Origin: Syncephalis fuscata
Taxonomy: Eukaryota; Zoopagomycota; Zoopagomycetes; Zoopagales; Piptocephalidaceae
Length of the DNA: 64,000 bases
Direction: 5' to 3'
Assembly: GCA_025786725.1 (NCBI GenBank)
Contig: JAHLTZ010000001.1
Span: forward strand, 930,001-994,000
This document shows positions 1 to 11,453 of the stretch, one piece after another; the stretch's first letter is position 1; each line of letters begins with the position of its first letter. The notes under the pieces are model-generated. The model made no database searches, had not been told where the DNA came from, and saw only the letters and a program-made list of their open reading frames with translations. The translations under genes were made by a program, and so were the position numbers.

Positions 1-1
1 T

Positions 2-1375
2 GCCGACATCGACAAGTCTGAATACGCTTCTTCCTTCAAAATGATGACCAGCCATACCTTGCCAATGCCTCTTTCAGCCCATCGTGAAAGCTTACCCTCT
101 ATCGAGCTGTATGACTACAGCCAGAAAACCAAGCCGATTAAAACTAGTCTACGGATCAATAATCGGCCGGCACCTATCGCCATTCCTGCAAAATCATCCA
201 CTAGTTCCGATGCTATGGATAGTGCTGTTTTTAGCGCTAATACCGCTAAGGAAAGCGGTTTTCCTGCGCATTTGACCTATTCGCCACACTTTCAGCATCG
301 TCGTGGATCTGATTCATTTTTATTTGATATGCCCTTGCGGGCCGGCCCTAGCGGCTATCCGTGGAATAGCAACACACCTCAGCCGGAGGCTGCAATGATG
401 TCGCGCGATCCGCGTCGTCACGGAAGTGAACGGCCTTATCTTAGTAAGAGCCGTGTCACCATTGATACTCAACCACTTGGCAGCGCTAGTGCAACCAATA
501 GTGCGCCACTCCAGCAACGTCATTCAGTTGTTGCTGTAGCTGGACGTTTTGCTACTCCAGCCGTCCCTGCCTTGCTTGCTGCCTATGATTCGACAGCCAA
601 CCCAACTGACATGTGTCAGAATAACGACACATTGTTGCCACCTACCTCACCTGATATTTTGGGCACTTCGCCGCCAGGTGTACACGCATGGCGACGTCGT
701 CGTTCTTTAACACCAGGCCCGATCAACACTCACATTAGCCCATCGGTATCAAACACGGCACCATTATCGTCGCAGTATCCTTCATCGGCAAATAAAATGC
801 ACGGAAATGATTCTACAAATCAGATCCGGCCTCGTTTAGAGCTTTGGGAGGCACGTCGTGAATTACGTGCCATGGGAGGTCTTGATGAACTGCTTGCTCA
901 GCCAGACGCAACGGTAAAGTGCACACTTACTCCAGTTGTGTGCCGTGATCCATACCGTATATCGCCGCTAAACTTGCGTGTCGAAGAAGAAGAAGAAGAG
1001 GACGAGGAGGAAAATGGCGACAACGACGAAGGAGTAGAAGGAGAAGGCATCTTTTTTGTTGACGGTGAAGATGCACTGCCTATGAAGCCCATCACTAGCT
1101 CTACAGGGTTACCGTGGAGCCATAGCTGGGAACATCAGCATAAAAATAATAGTTGGACTCATGGCCAACAAGATGGTGCAATTTCACGTAGCTATTCGGC
1201 GATCCCTCGTGCCATCGCTATGGAAAAGTCGGCTACTCTACCCCGTGCCGCAACATCTAATAGTTTACTTTGTGAAGAAGATGAATTAAGCAGCTTTAAT
1301 GCACTTTTACAAATTTCTTTAAAACCAACCAATATTCTTACTAATAATATCAGTATTAATAATAACGGGCTATAA
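2..1375 (+). CDS. 3' portion of a serine/proline-rich hypothetical protein
   Basis: The frame is open from base 2, and no stop lies between the window edge and the first ATG at 41. The gene therefore probably continues upstream, and 41 need not be the true start. About 457 residues are visible. The protein is low in complexity and rich in Ser, Pro, Thr and Asn, with dispersed basic patches. An acidic run of Glu/Asp lies about 315-335 residues after the first Met. A more ordered segment rich in Leu, Arg and Glu (starting LELWEARRELRAMGG) precedes the acidic run. I see no catalytic motif, signal peptide or membrane segment. The composition suggests an intrinsically disordered regulatory protein. 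I do not recognise the family. The frame is uninterrupted, unlike several genes further right. Confidence 0.6.
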   Translation, partial: ADIDKSEYASSFKMMTSHTLPMPLSAHRESLPSIELYDYSQKTKPIKTSLRINNRPAPIAIPAKSSTSSDAMDSAVFSANTAKESGFPAHLTYSPHFQHRRGSDSFLFDMPLRAGPSGYPWNSNTPQPEAAMMSRDPRRHGSERPYLSKSRVTIDTQPLGSASATNSAPLQQRHSVVAVAGRFATPAVPALLAAYDSTANPTDMCQNNDTLLPPTSPDILGTSPPGVHAWRRRRSLTPGPINTHISPSVSNTAPLSSQYPSSANKMHGNDSTNQIRPRLELWEARRELRAMGGLDELLAQPDATVKCTLTPVVCRDPYRISPLNLRVEEEEEEDEEENGDNDEGVEGEGIFFVDGEDALPMKPITSSTGLPWSHSWEHQHKNNSWTHGQQDGAISRSYSAIPRAIAMEKSATLPRAATSNSLLCEEDELSSFNALLQISLKPTNILTNNISINNNGL

Positions 1376-2639
1376 TCAACCAACAACTAATAATATAGTT
1401 CTAATAGGTTTGATTTATGTCATTAATATTTTTTAATAATGCGCGTAGCCATTGCCTTTGTGGCTTTGCGCAACAGCCATTAGCATCACATTTTTACCAA
1501 TATTTGCGCACTTTATGCTTGATTCACTTTCACCAAACATTTGATAATGATTTTTATAGCTTTGCTTTTTTGCTGATTATCTTAAAATTAGCAACTTGAA
1601 ACACTTATTTGTTTGTTATTTATGGTTAATTTTATTATTACACAATTTAAATACTAGTTTATATAAAATAATTAATAAAATAATAGTTATTTTTATATTA
1701 TAAACTATTATTAAAGCAATCATTACCATAGCTGCTACCACAGTTGTTAGTTAAAATACGTAGTACTGCTTCATTGATTACTGATAGGTTCCGTAATTAC
1801 ACTTGTTTTTAAAGTAAATTTAGTAAATTTACTTAATCTTTTAATATACTCGCTATTATACTGAATTTATGTTCTATGATAATGAGTAGTTTGGTGTCAA
1901 ATGACTTTTATTCTTGATGCACTATTGCTTCACTTGTTGTTCTATGATGTATCGACATGTTGGGTAGATTGACTTTTATTATTTACACTCCATTTATTAA
2001 TGAATTAAACTCGGCTGTTTATAAATATTGACTGACAGGTTCACAGCTCACAATCTACGTCATCACATTTTCCTTTCTCTTTCTTTACACTTGATAGCAT
2101 ATATCCATACCATATTTGTACACTCTATATATACTATATAGATAGTGCCATTAGTTGGCTGACTAATAGTCAAGTACAAACATTATTTACATTACTCTCT
2201 TGCATTGTTTTTGTAATTACCTTATTTACTCTGATCATCAGTATTAACAGTTTTTTTGGCAAGGTAAGTGTATCTTTGACTTGCTTTTACTACAGATTGC
2301 AATTGCAAGCCATCTAATAAAAGTATGTGCAATCTCAACAGTAGTGGTACAGTCTGTTACTACTGAGACTGTACAAACTATTGTTAGTACGATCTGCAGT
2401 GACAATCTATGGCAAACCAAAGCATACAACAGATTTGAAAATATATAGATTATATGTTGTATTACAAATAATAACAATTTAAAAAGTTACATTATATGCT
2501 ATATGCTAATATATGTGTTAATAAATATATATATATATATAATTGTAATAAATGGTGAATGGTATTAAATTGATAGTTATTGCGATTTCTGTTACTAGAG
2601 TTATAATTGATTGATAGCTAATGATGTTGATAATAATGT
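1376..2639. other. AT-rich intergenic region
   Basis: No credible gene was found. The stretch is very AT-rich with short AT microsatellites, for example around 2525-2540. It separates the end of the serine-rich gene from the convergent RraA-like gene. Confidence 0.5.
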
Positions 2640-2775
2640 TGATTCATATTACTGTTACTATTGTAAAGTATTCAAAGTATCATATTTGATGGCTGACGTC
2701 ATTCATCACTTAGTTCCATGTTTAATAAATAAAAAATTATTAAATGTAATCATTTGATCAACAAAAATAATTGTT
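2640..2775 (-). repeat. Fragment of dispersed inverted-repeat element family
   Basis: The reverse complement of this segment resembles the arm of the elements at 42900, 60660 and 62990. It has the order 'tcaaatgattacat', then 'catggaacta', then 'gatgaatgacgtcag', then 'catcaaata'. The closest match by eye is 60700-60800. It abuts the stop codon of the RraA-like gene, so the element may supply that gene's 3' flank. Confidence 0.5.
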
Positions 2776-2781
2776 TATTTA

Positions 2782-3783
2782 CTAGCTACGATGTTTGGCA
2801 AATGTTTCTTGGATACTATGACCCGTTTGAAGATCGTTCATGCAAAGCTTGTCGATTTTGGATAAACGTTCGCACAATGGAAGAATATCGGCAATCCATT
2901 CGGGACATATGCGAATGACGCCATTGTTATCGGCCATAATAATATCATCGGGTCGAATACGGATAGCCGGCGAGTGGGTGCCTTGACAAATGTCTATGGG
3001 TTCACCTACACAATAAATATTAGTACCAAATTACAGCCAATAAAGTATTTTATGCCTACCAACGGCCGATGGTCGTGTGTAATTGCAAACACCGTAACAT
3101 GATGTGCCGCGAGCATACACCTATTTGTAGCATAAAGGTAAATACACCATGGCATAGCCAATTACTAGAGTACTTACGGGAAATCCCATAGCACGGCTCT
3201 CTTCAACATCTCGACAGCACCCGTCGATAATAACTCCTTGGACACCTAGATATTTGGCACGCGTGCTCATTAGACCGCCCCAGACCGCGTTAATAGATCC
3301 TGTTCAACATGACATTGGTTCAATGATGTCATGTTCTACAATGATATTATACCTGCAGGTGTACTCATAACAATAATGCTTCCAGCATTTGCCGAGTCGA
3401 CCTACATGTGGTCAAGATAGGTCAGGTACAAATGACATAGAATTGCAATTACTTACAAAGTGTCGGACCGGTACCGGTGCCTCCTTATCCTTTGTAGAAA
3501 CATGCTAAATACTACGGTAAGTATTGCTCTCTCTATATACGTTGTAACATAATACCTGCCTTTACTGTATGAGCTGGCCCAATAATAGCTGATGCATTAT
3601 TAGTAGAGGTGTGGAATTGAAGACCAGGTAGGAATCCATCGTATCCAAGTGCTTGCAGCGCATCGGCTACCTATTATATATATATACGTGTATATATTGT
3701 ATAAAAGTGTTTATTTTAGTTAAAAGGTATCAACATACGTCGCATGTAGAAAAATTGAGAAGTTGTTGGTAATCTTGGCTCAT
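2782..3783 (-). CDS. RraA-like / 4-hydroxy-4-methyl-2-oxoglutarate aldolase family protein
   Basis: About 200 residues are spread over roughly seven exons on the minus strand, joined at GT..AG introns of about 50-75 nt. The start MSQDYQQLLNF is followed by CDVADALQALGYDGFLPGL, the N-terminal pattern of RraA-like proteins. Further on come GVIIDGCCRDVEE and RAMGFP. In this family that block carries the Arg-Asp pair that binds substrate and metal in the aldolases. PDDIIMADNNGVIRI is the typical second core strand. The family includes HMG/CHA aldolases and oxaloacetate decarboxylases, and its fungal members are mostly uncharacterised. The Arg-Asp pair is present, so a lyase activity is plausible. 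The exact substrate cannot be read from the sequence. It is probably cytosolic, since no targeting peptide is evident. Confidence 0.75.
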
Positions 3784-4315
3784 TGTTCAAAAAGACAACA
3801 ACAAGTGACAGTAGGTAGTGGCAGGAAAACAAATTGAATATGTAAGCTGAATATAGAGTATTGATAGCAATAGAATGGTATGTGTAAGACTATAAAACTC
3901 CTGAGGGGTAAAATGGGAGATTTTTATTCGTAGTTAATTACACAGCTTAGCATTTTAGTAATTAAAAATAAAACGTGTAATAGTGTGCAGCTATCTAAGA
4001 ATGTTTAATAATAATAGAATATCAATATTATTGGTGGGTTTAAAGTTAAAATAACAATATAGCTATTTATTATGTTTGTTGCATGCTGTATTGTCGATTT
4101 ATATATCCATAGACAGCTATAACAAAGAGTTAAAAATAAAAGAATATTGTTAAAGTATGTAAAAAGACTTGTCAATTATGTTGGCATTAGTCATGTGTAT
4201 TTACAGTAAAACTGTAGCTGCATCATAACAATCCTATCTAAAGGCGTGGTATAAATTATTATTATTATAACATAATAATAAACAAACCTTATTTGTTCAC
4301 CAAAAAGAAATAACC
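3784..4315. other. AT-rich intergenic region
   Basis: No gene was recognised. It lies upstream of both the RraA-like gene (minus) and the subtilase remnant (plus), so any RraA promoter should be here. Confidence 0.5.
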
Positions 4316-5624
4316 ATGTCTGTACTCGATGAAACAAAGCCATATGTGCATGTTCCTGGTGTAAACCACTTGTCAAAGCCGCCTAGCCCACATCAAGCGA
4401 CCAAAGTATCTAAACTTCATGCTTCAAACAGCTTTGGAGCTGGTATTAAAATAGGCATTATAGATGGTGGTGTCGATTATACCCATTCTGCTCTTGGTGG
4501 CCACTTTAGTCCTGGCCATAAAGTTGCATTTGGTTATAATTTTGTTGGTAATGACTTTACTGGCTTTAATAATCCGGTACCAAGCGATGATCCCATTGAT
4601 ACTTGCAATGGTCAAGGTACTCGAGTTGCCGGTATTATTGCCGGTAAACAGAACCCATTCTATGGTGTTGCACCTGATGCAACATTGGGTGCATACCGTG
4701 TATCTGGATGTGTCGGTACTACAGCTATTGGAGATTATTGTTATGCCAACTCATGCTAGAGCCGGTCCAGCTATGAATGACATAGTAACAATAGTTGAAG
4801 AAATGATTAGTCTTGGTGTAGTAATTGTAATGTCAGTTGCTAGTGGCAATCAGTACAAAAATATGGTGGACATTTCTTCGCCAATTCGATCCTATGTGTT
4901 GCTAGTTGGTGGTATTGTCATGCCATTCAATATGCCTTACTGGTTTTCACTAAAAAGCATCTATGACGTGCCAATTCCTTATAAAACCAATTGCCATAAT
5001 ATAAATCATAAATTGGATTTGATAAACGCCGCTCCTGCTATTGGTAAACTATCAAGCGATGCCAGATGTCGACTTATTGGGGATGTCAAAGAAAATAATG
5101 CTTTTATGAGGTTTAACAATTGTTTTCCTAGTCAATTACTGGCTGAAGCAAACAAACATAATGCTAAGGGCGTTATCATGGAATTAAAGGAACAATCATT
5201 ACAGTCAATTGTTTGTAAACTTTCTTTATTCTACGTTCAGTCATATTACTTTAATCAACTATTAAAACATCTAGAAATAACTCATCCGGTACAATTGAAC
5301 TTTGAAGAAAAAGTAGGCCAATTGAATATACCTGAAATGATACATGTAGATGCAAATTCGGCACAAGACTTTTCGTTGACTGCCTTATCCTATCCAAATG
5401 TTTCAGCAACAAGTGCCAGGTTATTTACGACTATACCAGTAAGGGAAGGCTTCTATGAACTAGCTGATGAATTATCGCTTGCAGCTGCCTATGCTGCAGG
5501 TACTGCTGCTCTTTTTGTTCATGACGACGACAGAAAAAGAGTAATGATTAGTTTATTAAAAGTTAGATTTAGCAATACTGCTTTGCCAGTTATAGATAAA
5601 AACGTAATCATGAATTCTTTCTGA
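4316..5624 (+). pseudogene. Degenerate subtilisin-like serine protease (S8 family)
   Basis: The first frame (4316-4759) matches the N-terminal half of a fungal extracellular subtilase, with KIGIIDGGVDYTHSALGG carrying the catalytic Asp. The His motif, normally GHGTHVAG, reads GQGTRVAG, so the catalytic His is Arg. The signal peptide and propeptide expected upstream are missing. At about 4735-4760 the frame changes, and the segment leading to the oxyanion-hole Asn is shortened by roughly 40 residues. The second frame continues from about 4750 to 5624 with SVASGN (Asn region), a protease-associated-like insert and ELSLAAAYAAGTAAL. That last motif aligns with GTSMAAPYVAG and keeps the Ser. Loss of His, internal deletion, frameshift and missing prepro region together indicate a dead copy. 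No intron of suitable phase rescues the frame. Confidence 0.75.
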
Positions 5625-6592
5625 TTATATTGCAATTAATATTAATAAAAATACAGCGTCTATACTGTTTGATGATGTTGTTTGTGTTTCATAGGCTAAA
5701 ATTACAAATAAAACTGATTAGAGCAGCAATTTAATGTAAATTAATTAAATGTAGTTATGTTTATTATTTGATGATTATTAAATCAAACGTTGTTACTATC
5801 TTGCTGCTATAGGTTCATTGTTATAATAGCTAACTAAAAAATACATTATGTGATTAAATAAATATCCTAATATTGCATGTGATTGTTCGCAGGAATAATA
5901 CATCAATTGGATAGTAACAATAACTGATAATAAACATACAAGCAACACAAGAATATGATCAGTGAATAATTTATGATTACAGCTACTGTTACAGATAGTA
6001 TTATAATCATTATGACAGTTTTTATTATTGCAGTTATTATCAGCATTAATTACTATTAACACTATTATTATTATTATAATCATCAATATCTTTTATTTAT
6101 TGAAGAAATAACATATTTTTATTATATTCTTTATTTGGCTGTGTTTACAGATAAAGTAACAGCACATAAACAGCGTATCATACCAAAATTGTACCGCCAA
6201 GTGTAGGAGTTGTTAGTGAAACCCATGAGATATCCGCAGTCACACTTGTATAGATCTAGTTTAGGCGATTTTCAGCTATCCTTGTCGTAAAAATCTACCA
6301 TCCTATTCCACATGCAGCCTTTTTTTGCTGTCTTACCTGTTATTCAACTTTGCGCATATGCTTAAAACACACCGAATGTTCTCGTGCCTTTGTTTTGTTT
6401 CATATGTGCTTATTTCCTATGAAATAGAAGAAGAACAAGTAAAGAATAAAAGAAGCGTGTGCATATCCATCTGTACAAACACCACCAGGATCTACTAAAC
6501 GTGCACAATTACTATTGGAAGAATTCTACGAAAGAATTCTTTTTATAGGACTAACAGGATATAGACGGCAATTAGGGTCTATCGGTTATCCC
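5625..6592. other. AT-rich intergenic region with a short open stretch
   Basis: The region is mostly AT-rich without a clear gene. At 6452-6607 the plus strand is open and reads like protein (YPSVQTPPGSTKRAQLLLEE ending in a TAA). The minus strand of the same bases is also partly open (RLVDPGGVCTDGYAHA). I cannot decide whether either is a real exon or a remnant. Confidence 0.35.
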
Positions 6593-7054
6593 CTACTTCC
6601 ATTTTAATGGCGTGCGTATCCATTTGCAGTGTACAAAAACGTGCTTATTGCCTTTGTGCTTTAGATTGTCGTCATTCCAACAGTAGCGGCTGCCGTTGAG
6701 CGACTCACATGGCCACATCCGTAACGTATATTGGTATTTCTCGGTAATTGTGCTTTGAAGCGGCGGAGTTTGCCGTTGTATAGCGCAGATTATCAGCTGA
6801 ATTCACCTAGGCTGTTCCATTCGGCGTACAGCAAGGGCTGACTGCCGCCTTTTCATGCCAAAGTGTATGATTGGCCAATGATCAATTGCAGCTAGCTTAT
6901 GGCTCCGCTTTAGATAAGGCATAGCACGCTCATTGGTAGACATTATCTTGCTCCCACATCGGCATTTGTATGTGTTTTCTAAAAGGAAGTATATTTGCGC
7001 GGAGTATTGCTTATGGAAGTCACAGCAATGCATTGTAAATGGTCTGTTAAACAA
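6593..7054 (-). CDS. Possible hypothetical protein, C-terminal part, with one intron
   Basis: The minus frame from 7054 gives KCRCGSKIMSTNERAMPYLK and continues to an in-frame TGA at 6803-6805. Removing a 54-nt GTGAAT..AAAG intron (about 6753-6806) takes out that stop and keeps the frame. It continues as TITEKYQYTLRMWPCESLNG and RYCWNDDN, then KHVFVHCKWIRTPLKWK and TAG at 6593-6595. Cys and Trp are frequent and GC content is higher than in the flanks, both of which favour coding. The 5' end is uncertain: an upstream exon may join at an acceptor near 6980. I do not recognise the family. It may be a remnant. Confidence 0.35.
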
Positions 7055-8329
7055 GCTATTTACAGAACTTCAGCTTGTTTGGTACAAGAAAATAAAGCTG
7101 CAGACAAATAAACTAGAATCTATACATTGTACAAAAGTCTTATTTGTTTATCCGACTTGCAACTAATCAACAACAACTAACTAACAAGCAAATCATTAAC
7201 AAGGACTGAATAGAGAGCCACAAGAAAAGAACTGACGAAATTGTAGAATATCCAAGGGAATTTTACTGCTCTTGGCTAGTCCGGGAACCTTTGGCATTGC
7301 ACTGCTTGCAGTTGCAACGCATCTACGACAGAGATGGCTCGGTATACAAATGTGTGAGTATGGAAGAGACGAGACAGGGAAAGATTAGGCGCGGAGAGGC
7401 GAGTGAAGTTGATGGATGACGAATGGCCCATTGTCGGTGAACAGCTCGGTTGACTGTGTGATGTGTACACAGTGGACGAGATAGAGTGCTGCCACTACTA
7501 CCATTAAGCAAGGTGAGAATTATAAAAGGCGGCCCTGATAATACAATTCATATTCAAGCTACGCTTTTCCGTCTGTCTCACTTGGATCGATTTGCAAGTG
7601 TGCTTGCCATTACTTGTTCTTCGTTGGCTAAACAACGCCTTTTTCCGTTTATTCTTCTTACCAGCACTATTCACTCATCCACTCATCGACTCATCACTTT
7701 ATCTCTTCTATTTAGTGGCTCTAGTATTGTTTACTACCACTTGTTGTTATTACAACTTGTGTGTGTGTGTGCGCACGTGTGGACACGGTCATCTTTGTCT
7801 CTTCTTCATTCAACGTATTCTAAACGCGACTATTGTCCTTTAGTGCGTTGTCATCGCTCTAATTGATACTTGCCGGTGTGCACGTGTCAATATTTTTATT
7901 TCTACGCTGCTTGCAGCTACTACTCTTTCTTTTTATTGATAGTTTGGTACACAGTGCCGCCACATCTTTTTTATTTCTTTGTGACGTCTTGGCGCGTTGC
8001 AAACCGTTTCTTGTTGCGCCAAATACGACGATAACACTTGCTTGCACGTGTTCTACCCTCCGTTTACGTCAACGCACCGCTTTACTTTTTTGTGCATATT
8101 TTCTATTTTAACTAGGCTCTAAAAGTACCTATTATTTTTTTCTTTCTTTTTTGCTCAGTGATTACTGATAACTATAGTGTGTGTGTGTGTGTTATACGTA
8201 TAGTGGCTAAGTTCACCACTAACATAACCAACACCATCTATTATCGCTGTATTGTAGTCATCATAACTACTATTTCATCTATTTGTTTTATACGTTAATC
8301 AGCTAGTTGTTTTACGTATATAATTCAAT
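7055..8329. other. Upstream region and long CT-rich leader of the antiporter gene
   Basis: About 1.3 kb without a convincing gene. From about 7540 to 8330 the plus strand is strongly pyrimidine-rich with (GT)n tracts near 7759-7772 and 8178-8193, as expected of a promoter or leader. Several open frames occur on both strands but are low in complexity and look fortuitous. Confidence 0.45.
7521..7528 (+). promoter_or_regulatory. TATA-box-like element (tataaaag)
   Basis: A perfect TATAAAAG followed by a GC-rich stretch (gcggccc), about 800 bases before the antiporter start codon. If it is used, the antiporter mRNA would have an unusually long 5' leader. It could instead serve an unrecognised transcript. 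Confidence 0.3.
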
Positions 8330-10939
8330 ATGACTACCGACGTTGGAGGCATCATTGCGGGTGCCAATCCGATTGTATTCAATAGCGGTAATCCTCTGCC
8401 ACTCTTTCTTATACAGGTAAGTTGTTGTTAAATAACACGTATGATAACTTTATTAAATCAATCGTATGATATGTGCTAGGCTATGGTGATTATTCTGCTA
8501 TGTCGTATACTACAATATCCACTCTCCTATCTACGTCAACCGCGTGTTATTGCCGAAGTCATTGGCGGTATTCTACTGGGACCTACGGCATTTGGTCGCA
8601 TCGACGGATTTACTAGTACGCTCTTCCCGCCTGCATCACTGCCTATGATCAATTTGGTTGCCAATTTCGGTCTAGTCTTCTTCTTATTCTTGGTTGGTCT
8701 TGAACTGGATCCAGGCATGCTAATCAAGTCAGCCCGTCGTACAGTTGGTATATCCTTGGCCGGTATGGCTCTTCCATTTGGCGTGGGTGTGGCCGTTTCC
8801 TACGCACTCTACCAGCAACTAGGTGAATCATTCAAGGAAAAAGGATTTGGCGGCTTCTTGCTGTTCTGTGGCATTGCTATGGCCATTACTGCCTTTCCTG
8901 TACTGGCTCGTATTCTAAGTGAACTCGGTCTACTTAAAACACATGTCGGTTCGATTACCATTTCTGCTGCTGCTGTGGACGATGCTGTTTCCTGGTGCTT
9001 GCTGGCCTTGGTTATTGCTATCGTTAATGCAGGTAGTGGCATTCATGCGCTCTATATCTTCTTGGTCGCTATTGGTTACGTTCTCTTTTTGATTCTGGTA
9101 ATACGGCCAGCATTTGTACGTTACGTCATGCCACGTTACTACAATCCCGAAGTCGGTCCATCTCAGCTTATTGTTACTATTGTTGTTCTTATGGTCTTTA
9201 TCAGTGCTTTCTTTACTGATGCATTGGGCATTCATGCAATTTTCGGTGGTTTTGTCGTCGGTGTTATTATGCCACACGAAGGTGGATTTGCCGTTAAACT
9301 AACGGAAAAGATTGAAGATCTGGTTACTGTCGTATTCCTTCCGCTCTACTTTGCTCTATCCGGTCTCAAGACAGAAATTGGCCTGCTTAATGATGGCAAA
9401 TCCTGGGGTATGGTCATTCTAGTCATTGTTGTAGCCGTTGGTGGCAAGGTCATTGGCTGTTCAACTGTGGCCAAACTTAGCGGCATGACATGGCGTGAAG
9501 CATTATCTGTTGGCTTCCTTATGAACTGTAAAGGTCTAGTCGAATTGATTGTATTGAATCTTGGTTTGGACGCCGGCGTTATCGACAAGAAGGTATTTGC
9601 CATTTTGGTACTTATGGCTCTAGTTACTACATTCATTACCACGCCAATGATTATGTGGCTGTATCCACCACGTTACTGGCGCACTGTTAAGGGCATGACC
9701 CGTGCCAACAGCCGTATGGCATCACCTATTGCTACCATGAGTGGCAATGTAACACCATCAGAACTATTGGTATGTCTTAGCCGAATGCGCCAAGTACCCG
9801 CTATTATGCAGTTGATCCGTGTATTGGCTCCACGTCGCCGTAAAGCATCCAATCGCCGAGTAGTCCATGCACTCCGTCTCGTTGAACTTGGACAACGTGA
9901 ATCAGCTGTTATGCGTGGTCAAGAAGTACTAGAGCTTATTCGTCACGATCCAGTCAGTAATGTACTACGGGCATTTGGCCAATTGAGCGGTGTTACTGTT
10001 GATGCTGCTATGACAGTTGCTGAAATGTCTGGCTATCCAAATGCAGTGGCCGATCATTCTATGGATATTGATGCTGGACTAGTTGTTGTACCATGGACTA
10101 TTGCCACCAAAGGTAACACTGGTGCCGGTATCGATGATGATGAAATTGTACCCACCTACGATACAAGCTCTCCACTAGCCTATCTTAGTGAAGATCCACG
10201 ACATGCTGCATTCATCGAAGGCCTATTTACTACTGTGACCTGTTCATGTGCCGTAGTTATTGACCGTGGCCTTGGTAATGGTGAAGTGACAGTCAAATTT
10301 GAACAACCAGAGAAGAAAGCATCTCAACCTGTAACGATGACATCAGTAGCTGTCGCACCTGACACTACAACCGGTAACAATAACAACAACAACAGCAATG
10401 ATACAGGTGCATCTACACCAGAAGAATCAACTGTACCAGGTGCCACAGATACACCACTACCAATGACATTTACCCGTCGTGAAGCACTGGGCTCAGATGA
10501 AGATGAAGAAGAGGCAAACTTTGACCAAGCTGGTCGTGCTATTACCTTCTTCTTTGGCGGTGCCGATGATCGACGAGCCATTGAAATTGCCCAAACGATG
10601 ACACGTAACGGTGTACGCGTCACTGTCATCCGTTACCATTCACCGGGTGAAGTTATTCCCGAATCAATTGACCAAGCACTATTTAGTGAATTGAGTCGCC
10701 GTATTACCGTTATTGATGTCACTCTATCGATGTCCGATGCCCGTATTGATGCGGCCAATCGTATGAAAGAACTTAGTCAACGTGATGTTGTACTTATTGG
10801 TAGAAATGAACAAGATACTGCTGAACCAGTTGTGGGTGTACTTGGTACCACTGCTGTCCAACTATTAAAAGCAGGCTGTCCATCAAGTATGATGGTAGTT
10901 CGTGGTCCACTTCCCACTGACTATGGCACCAATTACTAA
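8330..10939 (+). CDS. KHA1: K+/H+ antiporter (CPA2 / KHA1 family)
   Basis: Two exons (8330-8416 and 8480-10939) are separated by a 63-nt GTAAGT..TAG intron and give 848 residues. Exon 1 encodes MTTDVGGIIAGANPIVFN and ends in LPLFLIQ. Exon 2 continues AMVIILLCR and QPRVIAEVIGGILLGPTAFG, the hallmark start of fungal Kha1-like exchangers. About twelve hydrophobic segments fill residues 30-430, including HAIFGGFVVGVIMPHE and FLPLYFALSGLKTEIG. The C-terminal half is soluble and contains FFFGGADDRRAIEIAQTM, resembling the nucleotide-binding-like tail of Kha1 proteins. A poly-Asn tract and an acidic EDEEEANF stretch lie between the two. The family exchanges K+ for H+ in organelle membranes (Golgi or vacuole in yeast). 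The frame is intact over 2.5 kb. Using the ATG at 8483 instead would drop the conserved PLPLFLIQ exon. Confidence 0.9.
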
Positions 10940-11030
10940 ATATTGAAAAGGATAAAGACAGATACACTAACCACCACTATATACTGATAATTGATAATAA
11001 TAATAATTACTCTTATTCTCATTCTCATTC

Positions 11031-11071
<41 letters not shown>

Positions 11072-11453
11072 TTATTAACAGTATGACACAGATTTATATA
11101 AATGTATATTTTTGTGTGTGTGTGTGTTTAATATTCAGTCAATCTAGTTTCTAGTTTCAATTTCAATCTTTTCTTTAGTTTACATACAACTATGTATGTG
11201 TATACTACATAATAACAATAACAACAATAACAATAACAACAACAGCATCAATCATACTAATACTATACTAACTACTACTACTAATAATAATAATACTAAT
11301 CATGTTGATATCATTGCCATGATAACAAGATTATATGGATCCATTATTTATTATGAATAATAAACATTGGTTACAACTTTTACTATAATTGCGCTATGTA
11401 GAAAGTATCTTTAATCTTTCAATAATGATGATGGTTAAAAAGACATCTTTCCA
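10940..11453. other. Convergent intergenic region between antiporter and PheRS genes
   Basis: This is the 3' flank of two convergent genes, made largely of simple repeats: a (TTA)n run, a (TG)n run near 11113-11126, and AAC/AAT triplets near 11215-11300. Nothing coding was seen. Confidence 0.6.
11032..11076. repeat. (TTA)n microsatellite
   Basis: About 14 uninterrupted ATT/TTA triplets downstream of the antiporter stop codon. Confidence 0.9.

Noticed and set aside
4735-4765. An intron explaining the subtilase frame change
   Set aside because: The only GT..AG pair nearby (about 44 nt) leaves a stop codon; no phase fits.
7486-7866. Plus-strand ORF of 126 aa before the antiporter
   Set aside because: Ser/Leu/His-rich translation of a pyrimidine-rich leader, with (GT)n inside; no domain or splice support.
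8483-10939. Antiporter starting at the Met at 8483
   Set aside because: An upstream exon at 8330-8416 with a clean GTAAGT..TAG intron adds the conserved PLPLFLIQ segment in frame.
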